A DNA stretch of 62,977 nucleotides from Enterococcus thailandicus (GTDB lineage Bacteria > Bacillota > Bacilli > Lactobacillales > Enterococcaceae): assembly GCF_001886265.1 (NCBI RefSeq), contig NZ_JXLE01000010.1, positions 1 through 62,977 on the forward strand. The letters are read 5' to 3'. Shown in pieces: positions 8,484 through 22,968 of the stretch (within the stretch, counting starts at the first letter, position 1; each line of letters begins with the position of its first letter). Below the pieces are notes generated by a model that was not told where the DNA came from, searched no databases, and saw nothing but the letters and a program-made list of their open reading frames with translations. The position numbers and the translations under genes are program-made.

Positions 8484-9008
8484 ATGGATCGACGAGTGCG
8501 TAAAACACAAACAGCTATTCAAACAGCTTTTTTCCAATTGCTAAAAAAGCAAGACATCGAACGAGTAAAAGTCAGCGAGATTTGTGAACTAGCAGATATC
8601 AATCGCGGGACATTTTACTTAAATTACTTAGATAAATATGATCTTTTAGAAAAAATGATCCAACAATCAATTCAAGAACTAGTTACTTATTGTCAAACAG
8701 AAACAGCGGAAACAGACAATCTACTAATAAAAACTTTTCAATTCATCGTAGAGAACCAGGAAACGTATCGAATGTTGATTGCTTCTGATAAGCAGGGTCT
8801 ATTTACAGATTACCTAAAACAACATATCTTGACTTTTACAGCAACAAACGATCAAGCACAAACAACGGAAGCGATTTTTATTGCAAATGGAATCGTGGGT
8901 GTCTTGAATCATTATTTGTCTTCTCGTGAAGCTTCAATTGAATCGTTGTATGAAATCAAGCCCATTATTGAACGATTTCAGTTACCGTCAAACTTAGCAA
9001 AATACTAA
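8484..9008 (+). CDS. TetR-family regulator
   Basis: 174 residues, short for the family. N-terminal helix-turn-helix at residues 10-55 (VKVSEICELADINRGTFYLNY) is the typical TetR signature with the RGTFY recognition helix. The C-terminal ligand domain is abbreviated and helical, similar to the TetR_C_8 type seen in small Firmicute regulators. AGGAG lies 7 bases upstream of the ATG. Divergent from the ketopantoate-reductase-like gene, its likely target. Ligand unknown. Confidence 0.85.
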   Translation: MDRRVRKTQTAIQTAFFQLLKKQDIERVKVSEICELADINRGTFYLNYLDKYDLLEKMIQQSIQELVTYCQTETAETDNLLIKTFQFIVENQETYRMLIASDKQGLFTDYLKQHILTFTATNDQAQTTEAIFIANGIVGVLNHYLSSREASIESLYEIKPIIERFQLPSNLAKY

Positions 9009-9017
9009 TGATACTAT

Positions 9018-9059
9018 AAAAGACGACAACACTATGAAAATAGTTGTTATCGTCTTTTT
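9018..9059. terminator. Bidirectional terminator, TetR gene / pyr operon end
   Basis: AAAAGACGA-AAC-CTA pairs with TAG-TGTT-TCGTCTTTTT around a short loop, between convergent genes. T-runs on both strands. It marks the end of the pyr operon, 2 bases after the pyrE stop. Confidence 0.85.
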
Positions 9060-9060
9060 G

Positions 9061-9690
9061 TTATACATTCCAGTTTTCTGGATCTTTTTTCCAACTTTTC
9101 AGTAAATTTAATTCTTCTTCATTGATGTAGTTTGCTTCACGTGCTGTTTCAATTAATGTTGAATAGTTAGTCAACGTGACCAAAGGCATTTTCGCCTGAG
9201 CAAAATTAGTTAATCCTTTGGGTAGCTCATAAGTAAAGATTGCTGCTACACCTTGCACATCAGCACCTTCACGTGTTGCTGCTTCACAAGCTTCTAACAC
9301 ACTGCCACCAGTTGAGATCAAATCTTCAATGACAACCATTTTTTGACCTTCAAAAATCCGACCTTCAATTTGATTTCCTTTTCCATGATCTTTCGCTTTG
9401 CTGCGAATATAAACCATTGGTAAATCAAGGATATCTGCAACCCAAGCAGCATGAGGGATACCTGCTGTGGCTGTTCCAGCAATTACTTCGACTTCTGGAA
9501 ACTCTTCTTTAATCTTTTTGGCTAAACCATTTGCTATTTCCCGACGAACCTTAGGATAACTCATCGTGATACGATTATCACAATAAATTGGGCTTTTCAA
9601 TCCACTTGCCCAAGTAAATGGTTGTGTTGGGTTCAAAAATACTGCTTCAATTTCTAATAAGTCTTTTGCAATTAATTTTTCGACAGTCAT
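9061..9690 (-). CDS. pyrE: Orotate phosphoribosyltransferase
   Basis: 209 residues. Transfers ribose 5-phosphate from PRPP to orotate, giving OMP. The type I PRTase PRPP-binding motif [12 protein letters not shown] is present in the C-terminal half, and the flexible loop [14 protein letters not shown] carries the catalytic lysines. Start set at ATG 9690: the GGAG within the pyrF stop region lies 9 bases before it, and the resulting length fits the family. Last gene of the pyrimidine operon, 5 bases after pyrF. Confidence 0.97.
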   Translation of the reverse strand: MTVEKLIAKDLLEIEAVFLNPTQPFTWASGLKSPIYCDNRITMSYPKVRREIANGLAKKIKEEFPEVEVIAGTATAGIPHAAWVADILDLPMVYIRSKAKDHGKGNQIEGRIFEGQKMVVIEDLISTGGSVLEACEAATREGADVQGVAAIFTYELPKGLTNFAQAKMPLVTLTNYSTLIETAREANYINEEELNLLKSWKKDPENWNV

Positions 9691-9695
9691 TCGTG

Positions 9696-12102
<2,407 letters not shown>

Positions 12103-12282
12103 ATCCACACTCCTATACTTATCGACTTTGTTAAAACTCATTGATGAAGCCGTTTTTTTTACTCAACCTATTTTTCCATAAAACAGCTCCTCAGAGCAAC
12201 TCACAACTAGTCAGAACCAGCTAAAAGGATTCTGTTACTTGTCAGTTACTTCAGCGGAGCTAAGTGAATGATGCGAACCTTT
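12103..12282 (-). other. 180-base spacer inside pyr operon
   Basis: All other junctions of the operon are tight or overlapping, but carB and pyrK are separated by this spacer. On the minus strand it can form a hairpin CAGAA-CC / GG-TTCTG and a short GCTC/GAGC hairpin followed by TTTT. I see no PyrR-loop consensus in it. It may be an RNA processing or attenuation site, or a decayed gene remnant. Confidence 0.4.
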
Positions 12283-15200
12283 TTAAATTGCTTTTGTTGA
12301 AAACGCACGTGATTCCATCACTCGAACGATTGCAGCTGCTGTATCAAGTGAAGTAAAGAGTGGTACACCATGTTCAACTGATTCACGTCGGATAATAAAG
12401 CCATCTTTTGACGCATTCCCACGGTCTTTATCAATCGTATTCACAACTACTTGTGCTTTTCCTGTTCGAATGATATCGACAACGTTTTCCTCTGTTGTTG
12501 TTTCTGAAATTTTCGCTACTGTCGTAACAATTAATCCGTTGTTACGGAAAAATTCAGCTGTATGTTTCGTACCTAGCAAACTGTAACCAATCTCTGCAAA
12601 GCGTTTAGCTAAGCCCAATGCTTCTTCTTTTGTTTCGTCTGCAATCGTAAAGAGGACTGCACCATAATCTGGTAGATTTAACCCAGCAGCTCGAAAGGCT
12701 TTATACAAAGCTTTGTCTAAGTTTCGATCGGAGCCCATGACTTCACCAGTTGATTTCATTTCAGGCCCTAAGTACGTGTCAACCTTTTGTAGCTTCGTGA
12801 ATGAAAAGACAGGTGCTTTTACATGGACATCTTCGGTTTCAGGATAAAGACCTGTTTCATAACCTAATTCCCGCAAACTTTGGCCCAAAATGGCTTTGGT
12901 TGCTACTTGTGCCATTGGAATCCCAGTTACTTTACTTAAAAATGGTACAGTACGGCTCGCACGGGGATTGACTTCGATCACATAGACTTTTTCTTCATGG
13001 ATCACAAATTGGATATTCATCATTCCAATACAGTTTAGTCCTAAAGCTAATCGTTTCGTGTAATCTTCAATTGTCGATTTAATCTCTTCTGATAATGTTT
13101 GTGGTGGGTATACCGCCATTGAGTCACCTGAATGGACCCCCGCACGCTCAATATGTTCCATGATTCCAGGAATCAAGACAGTTTCTCCATCACAGATCGC
13201 ATCAACTTCGCATTCACCGCCCACTAAGTAGCGGTCAATCAAAACAGGATGTTCAGGCGAGGCTTTCACGGCATGCTCCATATAATCCTCTAGGTCACGC
13301 TGATTTTCTACGATTTCCATTGCCCGTCCGCCAAGCACATAACTTGGACGAACTAAGACAGGATAACCAATCATCGTTGCAATTTTTACAGCTTCTTCTT
13401 TACTTGTTGCTGTATCTCCTAGTGGCTGTGGAATCTTTAGTTCTTGCAACGCTTGTTCAAATAAATCACGGTTTTCTGCTCGATCCAAATCCTCAATCGT
13501 CGTTCCTAAAATTTTCACACCAGCTTTTGCTAACGGCTCACCTAAATTGATTGCTGTTTGTCCGCCAAACTGAACGATAACGCCAATTGGTTGTTCTAGC
13601 TCAATCACATTCATCACATCTTCAAAAGTCAGTGGTTCAAAGTACAACTTATCTGAAACTGAGAAATCTGTGGAAACTGTTTCTGGATTACTATTCATAA
13701 TGATTGCTTCATAACCTGCTTGTTGGATTGCTTTTACTGAATGAACCGTCGCATAGTCGAACTCCACTCCTTGACCAATTCGAATTGGTCCAGAACCAAG
13801 TACCAACACAGATGGTTTTTCTGAGCGACTACTTTCATTTTCAAATTCATACGAGCTATAAAAATAAGGCGTATTTGATTCAAATTCAGCTGCACAAGTA
13901 TCTACCATTTTGTAGACTGGCAATAACTGATTTTCTTTTCGAAGTTCACGAATTTTTTCTGGCGTTGTTTGCCATAATTGTGCAATCTTTTTGTCTGTAA
14001 ATCCGTTTTTCTTTGCTAATTTCAACAGCCTTAAATTGGAAGGCTCTGCTTGTAATTGGGTTTCGATTTCAATAATATGGAGTAATTTATCTAAGAAGAA
14101 TAAGTCAATCTTTGTTAACTCAGCTATTTCCTCAATTGGATAGCCTCGGCGTAACGCCTCCGCAACATAAAACAGACGATCGTCTTGTGCTCGAACCATT
14201 TTTTCAGTTAGCTGGTCTTCATTCACATTTGCCAATTCAGGAAGCTCAAGATGATGTGTGCCGATTTCAAGAGAGCGAACGGCTTTTAGTAACGACTCTT
14301 CGATATTTCGTCCAATTGCCATGACTTCACCCGTTGCTTTCATTTGTGTTCCCAGTATACGTTCCCCATTTTCAAATTTATCAAATGGCCAACGTGGGAT
14401 TTTTGCAACGACATAGTCTAACGCTGGTTCGAATTCTGCATAAGTTGTTCCAGTTACTGGATTTTTCATTTCATCTAAAGTCAAGCCCAACGCGATTTTA
14501 GCCGCTAATTTTGCAATTGGATAGCCGGTTGCTTTACTTGCTAGTGCCGAAGATCGTGAAACACGTGGATTTACTTCAATCACATAATAATTAAAGCTAT
14601 GAGGGTCAAGGGCAAGCTGAACGTTACAACCACCTTCGATTTTCAACGCACGAATAATTGAAAGTGACGCATCACGCAATGTTTGATATTCGTGATCAGA
14701 TAGCGTTTGACTTGGTGCAAAAACAATGGAATCTCCTGTGTGGATACCTACTGGATCAAAGTTCTCCATATTACAAACAACAATCGCATTATCAGCTGAG
14801 TCACGCATCACTTCGTACTCGATTTCTTTATATCCAGCAATACTGCGCTCAATCAAGCATTGCGTAACAGGCGATAAACTCAGCCCATTTTCTGCAGTGA
14901 TTCGCAATTCTTCTTCATTTTCACACATTCCACCACCTGTACCTCCAAGGGTGAATGCAGGTCGAACAATAATCGGATAACCAATTTGATTCGCAAAAGC
15001 GACGGCATCTTCGACCGTAGTCACGATTTCTGATTCGGGAATTGGCTGATTTAAGTCTTCCATCAATTTTTTGAACAAATCTCGATCTTCTGCTTGGTCG
15101 ATTGCAGAAAGCTTCGTACCCAGAAGTTCAATCTGAAGTTCATCCAAAATTCCTGACTCAGCTAGTTCCATCGCCATGTTTAAACCCGTTTGGCCACCTA

Positions 15201-15468
15201 AAGTTGGAAGCAGTGCATCTGGACGTTCTTTTCTTAAAATGCGTGAAACAAACTCTAATGTTATTGGCTCGATGTAGACTTGATCCGCAATTTCTTGATC
15301 TGTCATAATCGTTGCAGGATTTGAGTTGACTAAAACAACTTCATAGCCTTCTTCTTTAAGTGCAAGACAAGCTTGCGTTCCAGCATAATCAAATTCGGCC
15401 GCTTGACCGATAATGATTGGTCCTGAGCCAATCACCATGATTTTTTTGATATCTGTCCGTTTTGGCAT
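12283..15468 (-). CDS. carB: Carbamoyl-phosphate synthase large subunit
   Basis: 1061 residues, full length. Makes carbamoyl phosphate from bicarbonate, ATP and ammonia delivered by CarA. Two homologous ATP-grasp halves are evident: [20 protein letters not shown] near residue 13 and [19 protein letters not shown] near residue 558, with glycine-rich loops [11 protein letters not shown] and LGGRAMEIV. The C-terminal MGS-like allosteric domain begins near residue 930 and is where UMP and effectors bind. Start 2 bases after carA, with GGGAG 8 bases upstream. Shared by pyrimidine and arginine synthesis, but here the copy belongs to the pyr operon. Confidence 0.97.
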   Translation of the reverse strand: MPKRTDIKKIMVIGSGPIIIGQAAEFDYAGTQACLALKEEGYEVVLVNSNPATIMTDQEIADQVYIEPITLEFVSRILRKERPDALLPTLGGQTGLNMAMELAESGILDELQIELLGTKLSAIDQAEDRDLFKKLMEDLNQPIPESEIVTTVEDAVAFANQIGYPIIVRPAFTLGGTGGGMCENEEELRITAENGLSLSPVTQCLIERSIAGYKEIEYEVMRDSADNAIVVCNMENFDPVGIHTGDSIVFAPSQTLSDHEYQTLRDASLSIIRALKIEGGCNVQLALDPHSFNYYVIEVNPRVSRSSALASKATGYPIAKLAAKIALGLTLDEMKNPVTGTTYAEFEPALDYVVAKIPRWPFDKFENGERILGTQMKATGEVMAIGRNIEESLLKAVRSLEIGTHHLELPELANVNEDQLTEKMVRAQDDRLFYVAEALRRGYPIEEIAELTKIDLFFLDKLLHIIEIETQLQAEPSNLRLLKLAKKNGFTDKKIAQLWQTTPEKIRELRKENQLLPVYKMVDTCAAEFESNTPYFYSSYEFENESSRSEKPSVLVLGSGPIRIGQGVEFDYATVHSVKAIQQAGYEAIIMNSNPETVSTDFSVSDKLYFEPLTFEDVMNVIELEQPIGVIVQFGGQTAINLGEPLAKAGVKILGTTIEDLDRAENRDLFEQALQELKIPQPLGDTATSKEEAVKIATMIGYPVLVRPSYVLGGRAMEIVENQRDLEDYMEHAVKASPEHPVLIDRYLVGGECEVDAICDGETVLIPGIMEHIERAGVHSGDSMAVYPPQTLSEEIKSTIEDYTKRLALGLNCIGMMNIQFVIHEEKVYVIEVNPRASRTVPFLSKVTGIPMAQVATKAILGQSLRELGYETGLYPETEDVHVKAPVFSFTKLQKVDTYLGPEMKSTGEVMGSDRNLDKALYKAFRAAGLNLPDYGAVLFTIADETKEEALGLAKRFAEIGYSLLGTKHTAEFFRNNGLIVTTVAKISETTTEENVVDIIRTGKAQVVVNTIDKDRGNASKDGFIIRRESVEHGVPLFTSLDTAAAIVRVMESRAFSTKAI

Positions 15469-15470
15469 TC

Positions 15471-16547
15471 TTATTGCTCCCTTCCTGCATCCATCATTTC
15501 CATAAATTCATCAAATAAGTGTAGTGCATCGTGTGGTCCTGGTGCTGCATCAGGGTGAAATTGCACACTAAAAGCAGGGTAATCGCGATGGCGAATCCCT
15601 TCCACTGTTCCATCGTTCACTTCAATATGAGTGACCATTAGTTTATTCGGATCAATTGTGTTTTCATCAACTGCGTATCCGTGGTTTTGTGAAGTAAAGT
15701 CAATTCTCCCCGTCGCAATTTCTCGTACGGGATGATTTAATCCTCGATGACCAAATTTCATCTTATACGTGTCTGCACCATTAGCTAGTGCAAACAATTG
15801 GTGACCTAAACAAATACCAAAAATCGGTACTTTTCCTTGAATTTCTTGAATCATCTTGATTGCTTCAGGCACATCTTTGGGATCTCCCGGTCCATTTGTC
15901 AGCATCACGCCATCGGGTGCAAGTTCGAGAATCGTTTTTGCTTCTGTGTTATAAGGCATGACTGTTAAGTTACAATTTCGTTTGCTTAATTCACGTAAGA
16001 TGCTATGTTTCAAGCCAAAATCAATTACAACTACATTTCGCCCTGTGCCAGGACTTGGATAAGGTTTGTTGGTCGACACTTGTTGGACTTGATTCGTTGC
16101 TAAAACAGTCGCTTTTAATTGATCAAATGCATGTTCAAAACTATCACCTGCATCAACAATACTTGCTTTCATCGTCCCAACTTCGCGAATTTTACGGGTT
16201 AAAGCTCTTGTATCAATTCCCGAAATCCCTGGGATCCCTTTTTGTTTCAAAAAAGCATCTAACGTCATCTGATTGCGCCAGTTTGAAGCCACTCGCGCAT
16301 GTTCCTTCACTACAACACCCTTACAAGTCGGCGAAATCGACTCGTAATCATCTCGGTTCACGCCATAATTTCCAACCATTGGATACGTAAAAGTAATGAT
16401 TTGACCATTAAAGCTTTGATCTGTAATCGTTTCTTGGTAACCAGTCATACTTGTTGTAAAAACAATTTCACCAAAAACATTTGCATCTGCTCCAAAGGCT
16501 TGCCCTTCAAATACAGTCCCATCTTCTAAAATCAGTAATCGATCCAT
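15471..16547 (-). CDS. carA: Carbamoyl-phosphate synthase small (glutaminase) subunit
   Basis: 358 residues. Class I glutamine amidotransferase that hydrolyses glutamine and channels ammonia to CarB. N-terminal CarA-specific domain, then the triad: nucleophile Cys in FGICLGHQ, and His and Glu near the C-terminus ([11 protein letters not shown]: His present; the usual Glu of HPEA is Asp here). ATG 16547 is preferred, with AGGAG 5 bases before it and 7 bases after the pyrC stop; a longer frame would overlap pyrC. The HPD replacement at the third triad position is worth checking but Asp occurs in some homologues. Confidence 0.95.
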   Translation of the reverse strand: MDRLLILEDGTVFEGQAFGADANVFGEIVFTTSMTGYQETITDQSFNGQIITFTYPMVGNYGVNRDDYESISPTCKGVVVKEHARVASNWRNQMTLDAFLKQKGIPGISGIDTRALTRKIREVGTMKASIVDAGDSFEHAFDQLKATVLATNQVQQVSTNKPYPSPGTGRNVVVIDFGLKHSILRELSKRNCNLTVMPYNTEAKTILELAPDGVMLTNGPGDPKDVPEAIKMIQEIQGKVPIFGICLGHQLFALANGADTYKMKFGHRGLNHPVREIATGRIDFTSQNHGYAVDENTIDPNKLMVTHIEVNDGTVEGIRHRDYPAFSVQFHPDAAPGPHDALHLFDEFMEMMDAGREQ

Positions 16548-16554
16548 CCTGCTC

Positions 16555-17835
16555 CTAGACCTCCTTTTGCCAAGCAATTTTTCCGTCAACGAATGTCAAC
16601 AATGTTTCCCCTTTGACCGTCCAATCAACGAATGGTGTATTCTCACCTTTTGACAAGAAGTCTTCTTTCGCAATTTTATACTCGTGTTCGATATCAAACA
16701 CTGCAATATCTGCTGGAGCGCCAATCGTTAGTGTCCCAACATTCAAGTCAAAAATTTCTGCTGGTTTAACAGCTAGCCATTCAATCACTTGTTCCAGCGT
16801 GAAAATGCCGGTTTTAACAAAATGAGTATAAATCAACTGAAAAGCTGTTTCGCTTCCAACGATTCCGAATGGTGCATTTAAAAAGCTTTGACTCTTTTCT
16901 TCTAGACCATGAGGTGCATGGTCTGTGGCGATGCAATCAATTGTTCCATCAAGTAATCCTTCAATCAGCGCTTCGCGATCTTCACGTCCACGTAGGGGTG
17001 GATTCATTTTCCAAAAACCAAAATCTTCTGGAATATCTTCATCAATCAAGAGCAAATGGTGCGGCGAAACTTCTGCTGTTACATGAACACCAGCTTTTTT
17101 CGCATCGCGGATAATACGAACACTTTCTTTCGTTGATACGTGACAGACGTGGTAATGGACACCTGTTTCTTCCGCTAAAATTAAATCTCTTGCAATTTGC
17201 GAAGATTCGGTTGCACTTAAAATTCCCGGCAAATCCAATTCTTTGGCTTTTTCGCCTGCGTGCATAACGCCACCGAACAGTAAGGATTCATCTTCGGTAT
17301 GGGCAACCAATGCTTTATTATTTTTAGCAGCTTCCTTCATTGCTAGATACATCGTACCTGCTGTTTGTACACCAACACCATCATTGGTGAATGCAAAGGC
17401 ACCTGCGTCAATCAACGCCTCTTGATCAACTAAAACCTCACTTCGCAACTTTTCAGTGATTGGTGCGTACTGTAAGACTTTCACAACTGCATCTCGCTTG
17501 ATGATTTCATAAACTTGACTTAGTTTTTCAGCTGTATCAGGCACAGGATCTAGATTAGGCATTGCGCACACTGTAGTAAATCCGCCATGTGCTGCTGCTT
17601 TCGTTCCTGCTTCAATCGTTTCTTTATACGTAAAACCAGGTTCTCTTAAATGAACATGTACGTCCACTAGCCCCGGTGTGATGAGTTGTCCTTTTGCATC
17701 AAACACTTCATCAAATTCAGTCTCAGAAAATCCAGTACCGATTGCTTTGATTTTCCCTTCTTCAATCCAAATTTCTGCAGGTGTTGTTTCATTTTTTCGT
17801 GTAATGATTTGACCGTTTTTAATGAGTGTTTTCAT
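16555..17835 (-). CDS. pyrC: Dihydroorotase
   Basis: 426 residues, the class I (PyrC/PyrX type) zinc amidohydrolase that cyclises carbamoyl aspartate to dihydroorotate. [10 protein letters not shown] near residue 58 gives the first metal ligands, later histidines appear in [14 protein letters not shown] and the aspartate in ATDHAPHG. C-terminal sequence returns to the small beta domain (GKIAW). Ribosome binding site AGGAGG precedes the ATG. In the pyr operon between pyrB and carA. Confidence 0.97.
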   Translation of the reverse strand: MKTLIKNGQIITRKNETTPAEIWIEEGKIKAIGTGFSETEFDEVFDAKGQLITPGLVDVHVHLREPGFTYKETIEAGTKAAAHGGFTTVCAMPNLDPVPDTAEKLSQVYEIIKRDAVVKVLQYAPITEKLRSEVLVDQEALIDAGAFAFTNDGVGVQTAGTMYLAMKEAAKNNKALVAHTEDESLLFGGVMHAGEKAKELDLPGILSATESSQIARDLILAEETGVHYHVCHVSTKESVRIIRDAKKAGVHVTAEVSPHHLLLIDEDIPEDFGFWKMNPPLRGREDREALIEGLLDGTIDCIATDHAPHGLEEKSQSFLNAPFGIVGSETAFQLIYTHFVKTGIFTLEQVIEWLAVKPAEIFDLNVGTLTIGAPADIAVFDIEHEYKIAKEDFLSKGENTPFVDWTVKGETLLTFVDGKIAWQKEV

Positions 17836-17853
17836 GTCTTCGTCCTCCTACTT

Positions 17854-18780
17854 TTACGCTTTCCCGTTTAGTACTGCCTCTAAAATTGCCATTCTGACAA
17901 ATACGCCATTGCTCATTTGTTGAACGATTCGTGACTGTAATCCTTCCACTAATGAGTCGGCTAGTTCAACGTCACGATTGACAGGTGCTGGGTGCATGAT
18001 GATTGCATGTTTTTGCATCTTCTTTGCACGTTCAACAGTTAAGCCATGTTCTTGATGATAACTTTCTTTTGAGAAACTTTCTTTTCCATCATGACGTTCA
18101 TGTTGTACTCGTAGCATCATCATTACATCTACTTGGTCGAGTAGTTCATCTAGTGGCAAGTAGTGTCCGTAAACTTCAAATTCATTGTCATACCATTCTT
18201 CTGGTCCAGAGAAGAAAACTTGCGCGCCTAGGCGTTTCAACATTTGCATGTTTGATTTAGCGACACGTGAATGTGTGATGTCACCAACGATGGCTACTTT
18301 CAGTCCGTCAAAATGGCCAAATTCTTCATAAATCGTCATCAAATCTAGTAAACATTGTGTTGGATGCTGACCACTGCCATCCCCACCGTTGATAATCGAG
18401 CATTGGATTGTTTTGCTTTGAATCAAATCCTCATAATAGTTTTCATCTCCATGACGAATGACTGCTACATCCACTCCTAATGCGGACATTGTCAAAACGG
18501 TATCGTAAAGTGTTTCCCCTTTTGAAACTGAGCTAGTGCTTGCTTCAAACTCGATTACTTCTAAACCAAGCTTTTTCTCAGCTACATCAAAACTTTTATG
18601 TGTTCTTGTACTATTTTCGAAAAATAAGTTAGTTGCAAAATATTGGCTCTTTTGTGGTGTCCATTTTGCACCTTGTTTGAACTCTTGCCCGCGGCGAATC
18701 AAGCCCATAACTTCTTGGTCTGTTAGTGCTTCAACGGTTAATAAATGTTTTAAACTGATACGTTCTGATTGGATGATCAT
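17854..18780 (-). CDS. pyrB: Aspartate carbamoyltransferase catalytic subunit
   Basis: 308 residues. Joins carbamoyl phosphate and aspartate. Carbamoyl-phosphate motif [20 protein letters not shown] near residue 53 and the HPAPVNRD motif near residue 262 are intact. No pyrI regulatory gene follows, as usual for Firmicutes, so the enzyme is probably an unregulated trimer and control is by transcript attenuation. GGAGG before the ATG. Confidence 0.97.
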   Translation of the reverse strand: MIIQSERISLKHLLTVEALTDQEVMGLIRRGQEFKQGAKWTPQKSQYFATNLFFENSTRTHKSFDVAEKKLGLEVIEFEASTSSVSKGETLYDTVLTMSALGVDVAVIRHGDENYYEDLIQSKTIQCSIINGGDGSGQHPTQCLLDLMTIYEEFGHFDGLKVAIVGDITHSRVAKSNMQMLKRLGAQVFFSGPEEWYDNEFEVYGHYLPLDELLDQVDVMMMLRVQHERHDGKESFSKESYHQEHGLTVERAKKMQKHAIIMHPAPVNRDVELADSLVEGLQSRIVQQMSNGVFVRMAILEAVLNGKA

Positions 18781-18791
18781 GAATTTTCCTC

Positions 18792-20075
18792 CTAGTTTTC
18801 TTCGCTACGTGAAGTTTCTGGTAAGATAAGATTTAAAATGATACCAAGGACAGTTGCTAATGCCATTGCTGATAACGTGAATGTTCCTACTTGGAAGACT
18901 AAGCCTCCGATACCGACAACCAAGATGACTGCTGCAATCAACAAGTTTTTCTTTTTATCGAAATCTACTTTGTTCTCAATCAAGATTTTCATCCCGCTAG
19001 CTGCGATAACACCGAACAAGATAAAACTGATTCCTGAAATAACTGGTCCAGGGATACTTAAGATTAAGGCACTTAGTTTTCCAACAAATCCCAAGATAAC
19101 CGCGAAGAATGCTGCTCCGCCAATCACGAAGACGCTATGCACTCGTGTGATTGCTAGTACGCCAATGTTTTCTCCATAACTTGTAACTGGAGGGCCACCG
19201 ACAAACGCTGCAACGATCTGTGCTAATCCGTCACCCATTAATGTTTTGTGCAATCCGGGCTCTTCAAAGAAGTTTCTGCGAGTTAATTTGTTCAGCACCA
19301 TCAAATGACCAATATGTTCTGTCATTGTTACAAATGCGATTGGTGCCATTGTTGTAATCGCACCTAGATATAATTTTGGTTCATATTGAACAAATGGAAT
19401 TTCAAAGTTTGGTAAAGCAAACCACGCTGCGTCTGCAATCGGTTGTGTATCAACAATTCCAAAGAGTAAGGCGACGATGTAGCCACTCACGATTCCTAAT
19501 AAGATTGGAATCAACCCAAGAAATCCGCGTAAGAACATATTGAAGAAAATCGTCAAACCTAACGTGATTAACGCTACGGCGATGTATTTAAAATCGTAGT
19601 TATCATTGTTGTACATTGCATTGTTTGCAGCATTTGCTGCTAGCCCCAACCCGATAACCATAATTACTGGTCCAACAACGATTGGTGGTAAGATTCGGTC
19701 AAGCCATGCTGCACCGATTTTTTTGATAATCAAAGCGACAATCAGGTAAACCAACCCAGTTGTGATTGCTCCTTGCGCAATTGCTGGATAACCATCTGTT
19801 TTCATCAACATTTGCATCGCTGCAATAAAGGCAAAGCTACTTCCTAAGTAAGCTGGAATTTTTCCTTTTGTTGTAAACAAGTAAACCAGTGTGCCCAATC
19901 CTGAACTGACTAACGCAATCCCCGGATCGATTCCAACTAAAATCGGTACTAAAACTGTTGCTCCAAACATCGTGAATAAATGCTGTAAACTTAAACCAAC
20001 CCAATGACCTAATTTTGGACGGTCATGAATGTCTAATACAACACTATCATTATGAAATTCTTTTTTCTCTGACAT
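18792..20075 (-). CDS. pyrP: Uracil permease, NCS2 family
   Basis: 427 residues with about 12-14 hydrophobic helices. Proton-driven uracil uptake at the plasma membrane. The NCS2 signature regions are visible: [11 protein letters not shown] in helix 3, [19 protein letters not shown] with the substrate-binding Glu, and a [10 protein letters not shown] stretch with the second Glu. Lies directly between pyrR and pyrB, 10-11 bases from each, and so shares PyrR control: uracil import and de novo synthesis are induced together when UMP is low. Confidence 0.95.
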   Translation of the reverse strand: MSEKKEFHNDSVVLDIHDRPKLGHWVGLSLQHLFTMFGATVLVPILVGIDPGIALVSSGLGTLVYLFTTKGKIPAYLGSSFAFIAAMQMLMKTDGYPAIAQGAITTGLVYLIVALIIKKIGAAWLDRILPPIVVGPVIMVIGLGLAANAANNAMYNNDNYDFKYIAVALITLGLTIFFNMFLRGFLGLIPILLGIVSGYIVALLFGIVDTQPIADAAWFALPNFEIPFVQYEPKLYLGAITTMAPIAFVTMTEHIGHLMVLNKLTRRNFFEEPGLHKTLMGDGLAQIVAAFVGGPPVTSYGENIGVLAITRVHSVFVIGGAAFFAVILGFVGKLSALILSIPGPVISGISFILFGVIAASGMKILIENKVDFDKKKNLLIAAVILVVGIGGLVFQVGTFTLSAMALATVLGIILNLILPETSRSEEN

Positions 20076-20085
20076 ATCTTTTCCC

Positions 20086-20873
<788 letters not shown>

Positions 20874-20902
20874 ACTATACCGTTGCCAGCATAAAAAATC
20901 AA
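20874..20902 (-). promoter_or_regulatory. pyr operon promoter
   Basis: Minus strand TTGATT (-35, 20897-20902), 17-base spacer, TATAGT (-10, 20874-20879). The -35 overlaps the rluD stop codon. It drives the roughly 11.5 kb operon and its leader. Confidence 0.8.
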
Positions 20903-21804
20903 TGGCTTTTTCTTAATTTTTCTAAAGTTTTTTCAAACACTTCAGGAAGTGGCGCTTCAAAGACCATTTCTTGTCCGGTAACAGGATGTGTGAAGCCTAA
21001 CATCTGGGCATGTAAGAATTGACCATTTCCTGGTAAAGTTTTCTTTGGCCCGTATACAGGATCGCCTGCCAAAGGAAAACCAATATATTGCATGTGGACA
21101 CGAATTTGGTGCGTACGACCTGTTTCTAATTTTAATTCAACCAAAGTAAATCCTTCAAAACGTTCTAGCACAGTAAAATGAGTAACAGCAGATTTTCCAT
21201 CTTCACGAACGGATTGCATCTTGCGATTGACTTTTGAACGGCCAATCGGCGCATTGATCGTTCCCTTATCGTGCGAAATCTCACCATGAACTAACGCAAC
21301 GTATTTTCGTAAAGAAGTTTTATCTTTTAATTGTTTTGCCAATGATTCATGTGCTTGGTCATTCTTGGCAACCATTAACAAACCAGAGGTATCTTTATCA
21401 ATCCGATGCACGATTCCAGGGCGAATCACACCGTTAATGGAAGATAAATCTTTGACATGATACATCAACGCATTTACCAAAGTTCCATGGCTGTGCCCAG
21501 CTGAAGGGTGGACAACCATGCCTTGTGGCTTATTGATAACTGCGACATCTTCGTCCTCGTAAACAATTGTTAACGGAATATCTTCAGCGATGACATCTAA
21601 TGTTTCTGGCTCGGGAATCGCTACAAATAGTTCATCCTTTGCTTTCACTTTATAATTTGCTTTAACGGGTTGACCATTTACAGCAACCACGCCTTCTTTT
21701 AACCAAAGTTGGATTTGAGAACGACTATAATCTGGAAATAAGCCTGTTAGGACTTTATCAATTCGTCCTATTTCTTGTTCGATTGTTGCTCTTAGTTCTG
21801 TCAT
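20899..21804 (-). CDS. rluD: 23S rRNA pseudouridine synthase, RluD family
   Basis: 301 residues. N-terminal S4 RNA-binding domain (residues 15-70, SRSQIQLWLKEGVVAVNG), then the RluA/RluD catalytic domain with the signature HRIDKDTSGLLMVAKN around residue 135, containing the catalytic Asp. Family members modify 23S rRNA uridines. The ATG overlaps the lspA stop by 4 bases, the common lspA-rluD pairing in Firmicutes. The stop codon lies within the -35 box of the pyr promoter. The precise rRNA positions are not deducible, so the symbol is by family. Confidence 0.92.
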   Translation of the reverse strand: MTELRATIEQEIGRIDKVLTGLFPDYSRSQIQLWLKEGVVAVNGQPVKANYKVKAKDELFVAIPEPETLDVIAEDIPLTIVYEDEDVAVINKPQGMVVHPSAGHSHGTLVNALMYHVKDLSSINGVIRPGIVHRIDKDTSGLLMVAKNDQAHESLAKQLKDKTSLRKYVALVHGEISHDKGTINAPIGRSKVNRKMQSVREDGKSAVTHFTVLERFEGFTLVELKLETGRTHQIRVHMQYIGFPLAGDPVYGPKKTLPGNGQFLHAQMLGFTHPVTGQEMVFEAPLPEVFEKTLEKLRKSH

Positions 21805-22265
21805 TTTTTCACTTGATCCTTTTCATCTAAAATAATATATATCAATATACAAATCACGCCACAAACTAATGAAATATCAGCGACATTAAAAATCGGAAAG
21901 TTCATAAAATCTGTTTGGAACATGTCCACTACATAACCTAAACGCACACGATCAATAAAGTTTCCAATCGCGCCTGCTAAAATCAATGCCAAACCAGTCA
22001 TAAACCAACGACTTGCTGTCTGCCTGTTTTTAATCATTAAATAAACGATTGCTACCACAGCAACAATTGTTACCACAGTAAAGAACCACATTTTTCCCTC
22101 TAGCATGCTCCAAGCTGCTCCCGTATTCCGAATATGGTTTAGCGATAAGACACCAGGAATGATTGATTGGGTTTCTCCTAATGCTAAGTTGCTTGTAATC
22201 CACCATTTGACCCATTGATCTATCACAATCAAAGCGCCACTCATTATCCAATATATAACTAACAC
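21801..22265 (-). CDS. lspA: Lipoprotein signal peptidase II
   Basis: 154 residues, four membrane helices. Cleaves the diacylglyceryl-modified prolipoprotein signal peptide. The catalytic pair is visible: Asp105 in GNFIDR and Asp130 in FNVADI; NTGAAWS near residue 47 is also conserved. Start is GTG at 22265, with AAAGGA 8 bases upstream; the next ATG would be 21 bases further in. Sits 4 bases after the CBS-domain gene and overlaps rluD. Confidence 0.95.
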   Translation of the reverse strand: MLVIYWIMSGALIVIDQWVKWWITSNLALGETQSIIPGVLSLNHIRNTGAAWSMLEGKMWFFTVVTIVAVVAIVYLMIKNRQTASRWFMTGLALILAGAIGNFIDRVRLGYVVDMFQTDFMNFPIFNVADISLVCGVICILIYIILDEKDQVKK

Positions 22266-22269
22266 ACGA

Positions 22270-22968
22270 TCAATCCTTTTCTACTTGTTTAAAAATATCT
22301 CTTGGTCGAATAATCCCTAATAAATTGCCATTAGGGTTTCCATCTTTTGTAATCAACACTGCCTCTAGCGTCCCTTGCTCACGAAACATCAACTCAACTT
22401 CGTATATTTTCGTGTTCGCAGAAACAAATTGATAATTTGTATATTTTCCATCACCAATAATCAAATCTTTCGCTTGCTTCCGTGTTAAGTCAATCACTCC
22501 TTGTTGACTTTCTTTAGCCAACCAAAATCCGATTGCTCGTAAAGTAATCAATGCTTCAAATTTCCCTTTATTATACAGTGGAAATTGAGAGTAACGCTTT
22601 TGAGCAATCGTCTCTAGCAAATCTAGTAAAGGAATATTTTTATCAAAACCAGTCACTTTCTTTGCAAACTTCGGCAACACCGTGGCTGGACGAATCAATG
22701 CCTCTTCAATGACTTGGATCTTGTCAACTGCCCACTCATTTGGCTCTGCAATGACAAAGTCTTCAGCAATTCTTTCATGAACAATTGCGTTCCTTAATTG
22801 CGCCATCTGAAATAAATCTTCTTCATATTTACGGACCATTGACCCTTTTTTGCGAGCCAATCGGCGCACTAATTCGGTAAAGCCCATATTACGGGTATTT
22901 CCCATTTCCTCACGCATCCATTTTTCAATACGATTGAAGCTACTTAAAAACACATCAGAGTTACTCAT
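22270..22968 (-). CDS. HEPN-like N-terminus plus CBS-pair protein
   Basis: 232 residues from ATG 22968 (GGAGG 11 bases upstream). Residues 1-95 are helical, with an RNAIVH segment (Arg59-Asn60-xxx-His64) on a helix, the pattern of the R-x4-6-H motif that marks HEPN ribonucleases. Residues about 105-232 form two CBS repeats (GFDKNIPLLDLLETIAQKRY..FPLY and ISANTKIYEVELMFRE-type second repeat ending GIIRPRD), which usually bind adenine nucleotides. CBS assignment is firm by pattern; HEPN is my reading. The start overlaps the upstream membrane-protein gene by 8 bases and the stop is 4 bases from lspA. A nucleotide-gated RNA-acting protein is a hypothesis only. Confidence 0.7.
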   Translation of the reverse strand: MSNSDVFLSSFNRIEKWMREEMGNTRNMGFTELVRRLARKKGSMVRKYEEDLFQMAQLRNAIVHERIAEDFVIAEPNEWAVDKIQVIEEALIRPATVLPKFAKKVTGFDKNIPLLDLLETIAQKRYSQFPLYNKGKFEALITLRAIGFWLAKESQQGVIDLTRKQAKDLIIGDGKYTNYQFVSANTKIYEVELMFREQGTLEAVLITKDGNPNGNLLGIIRPRDIFKQVEKD

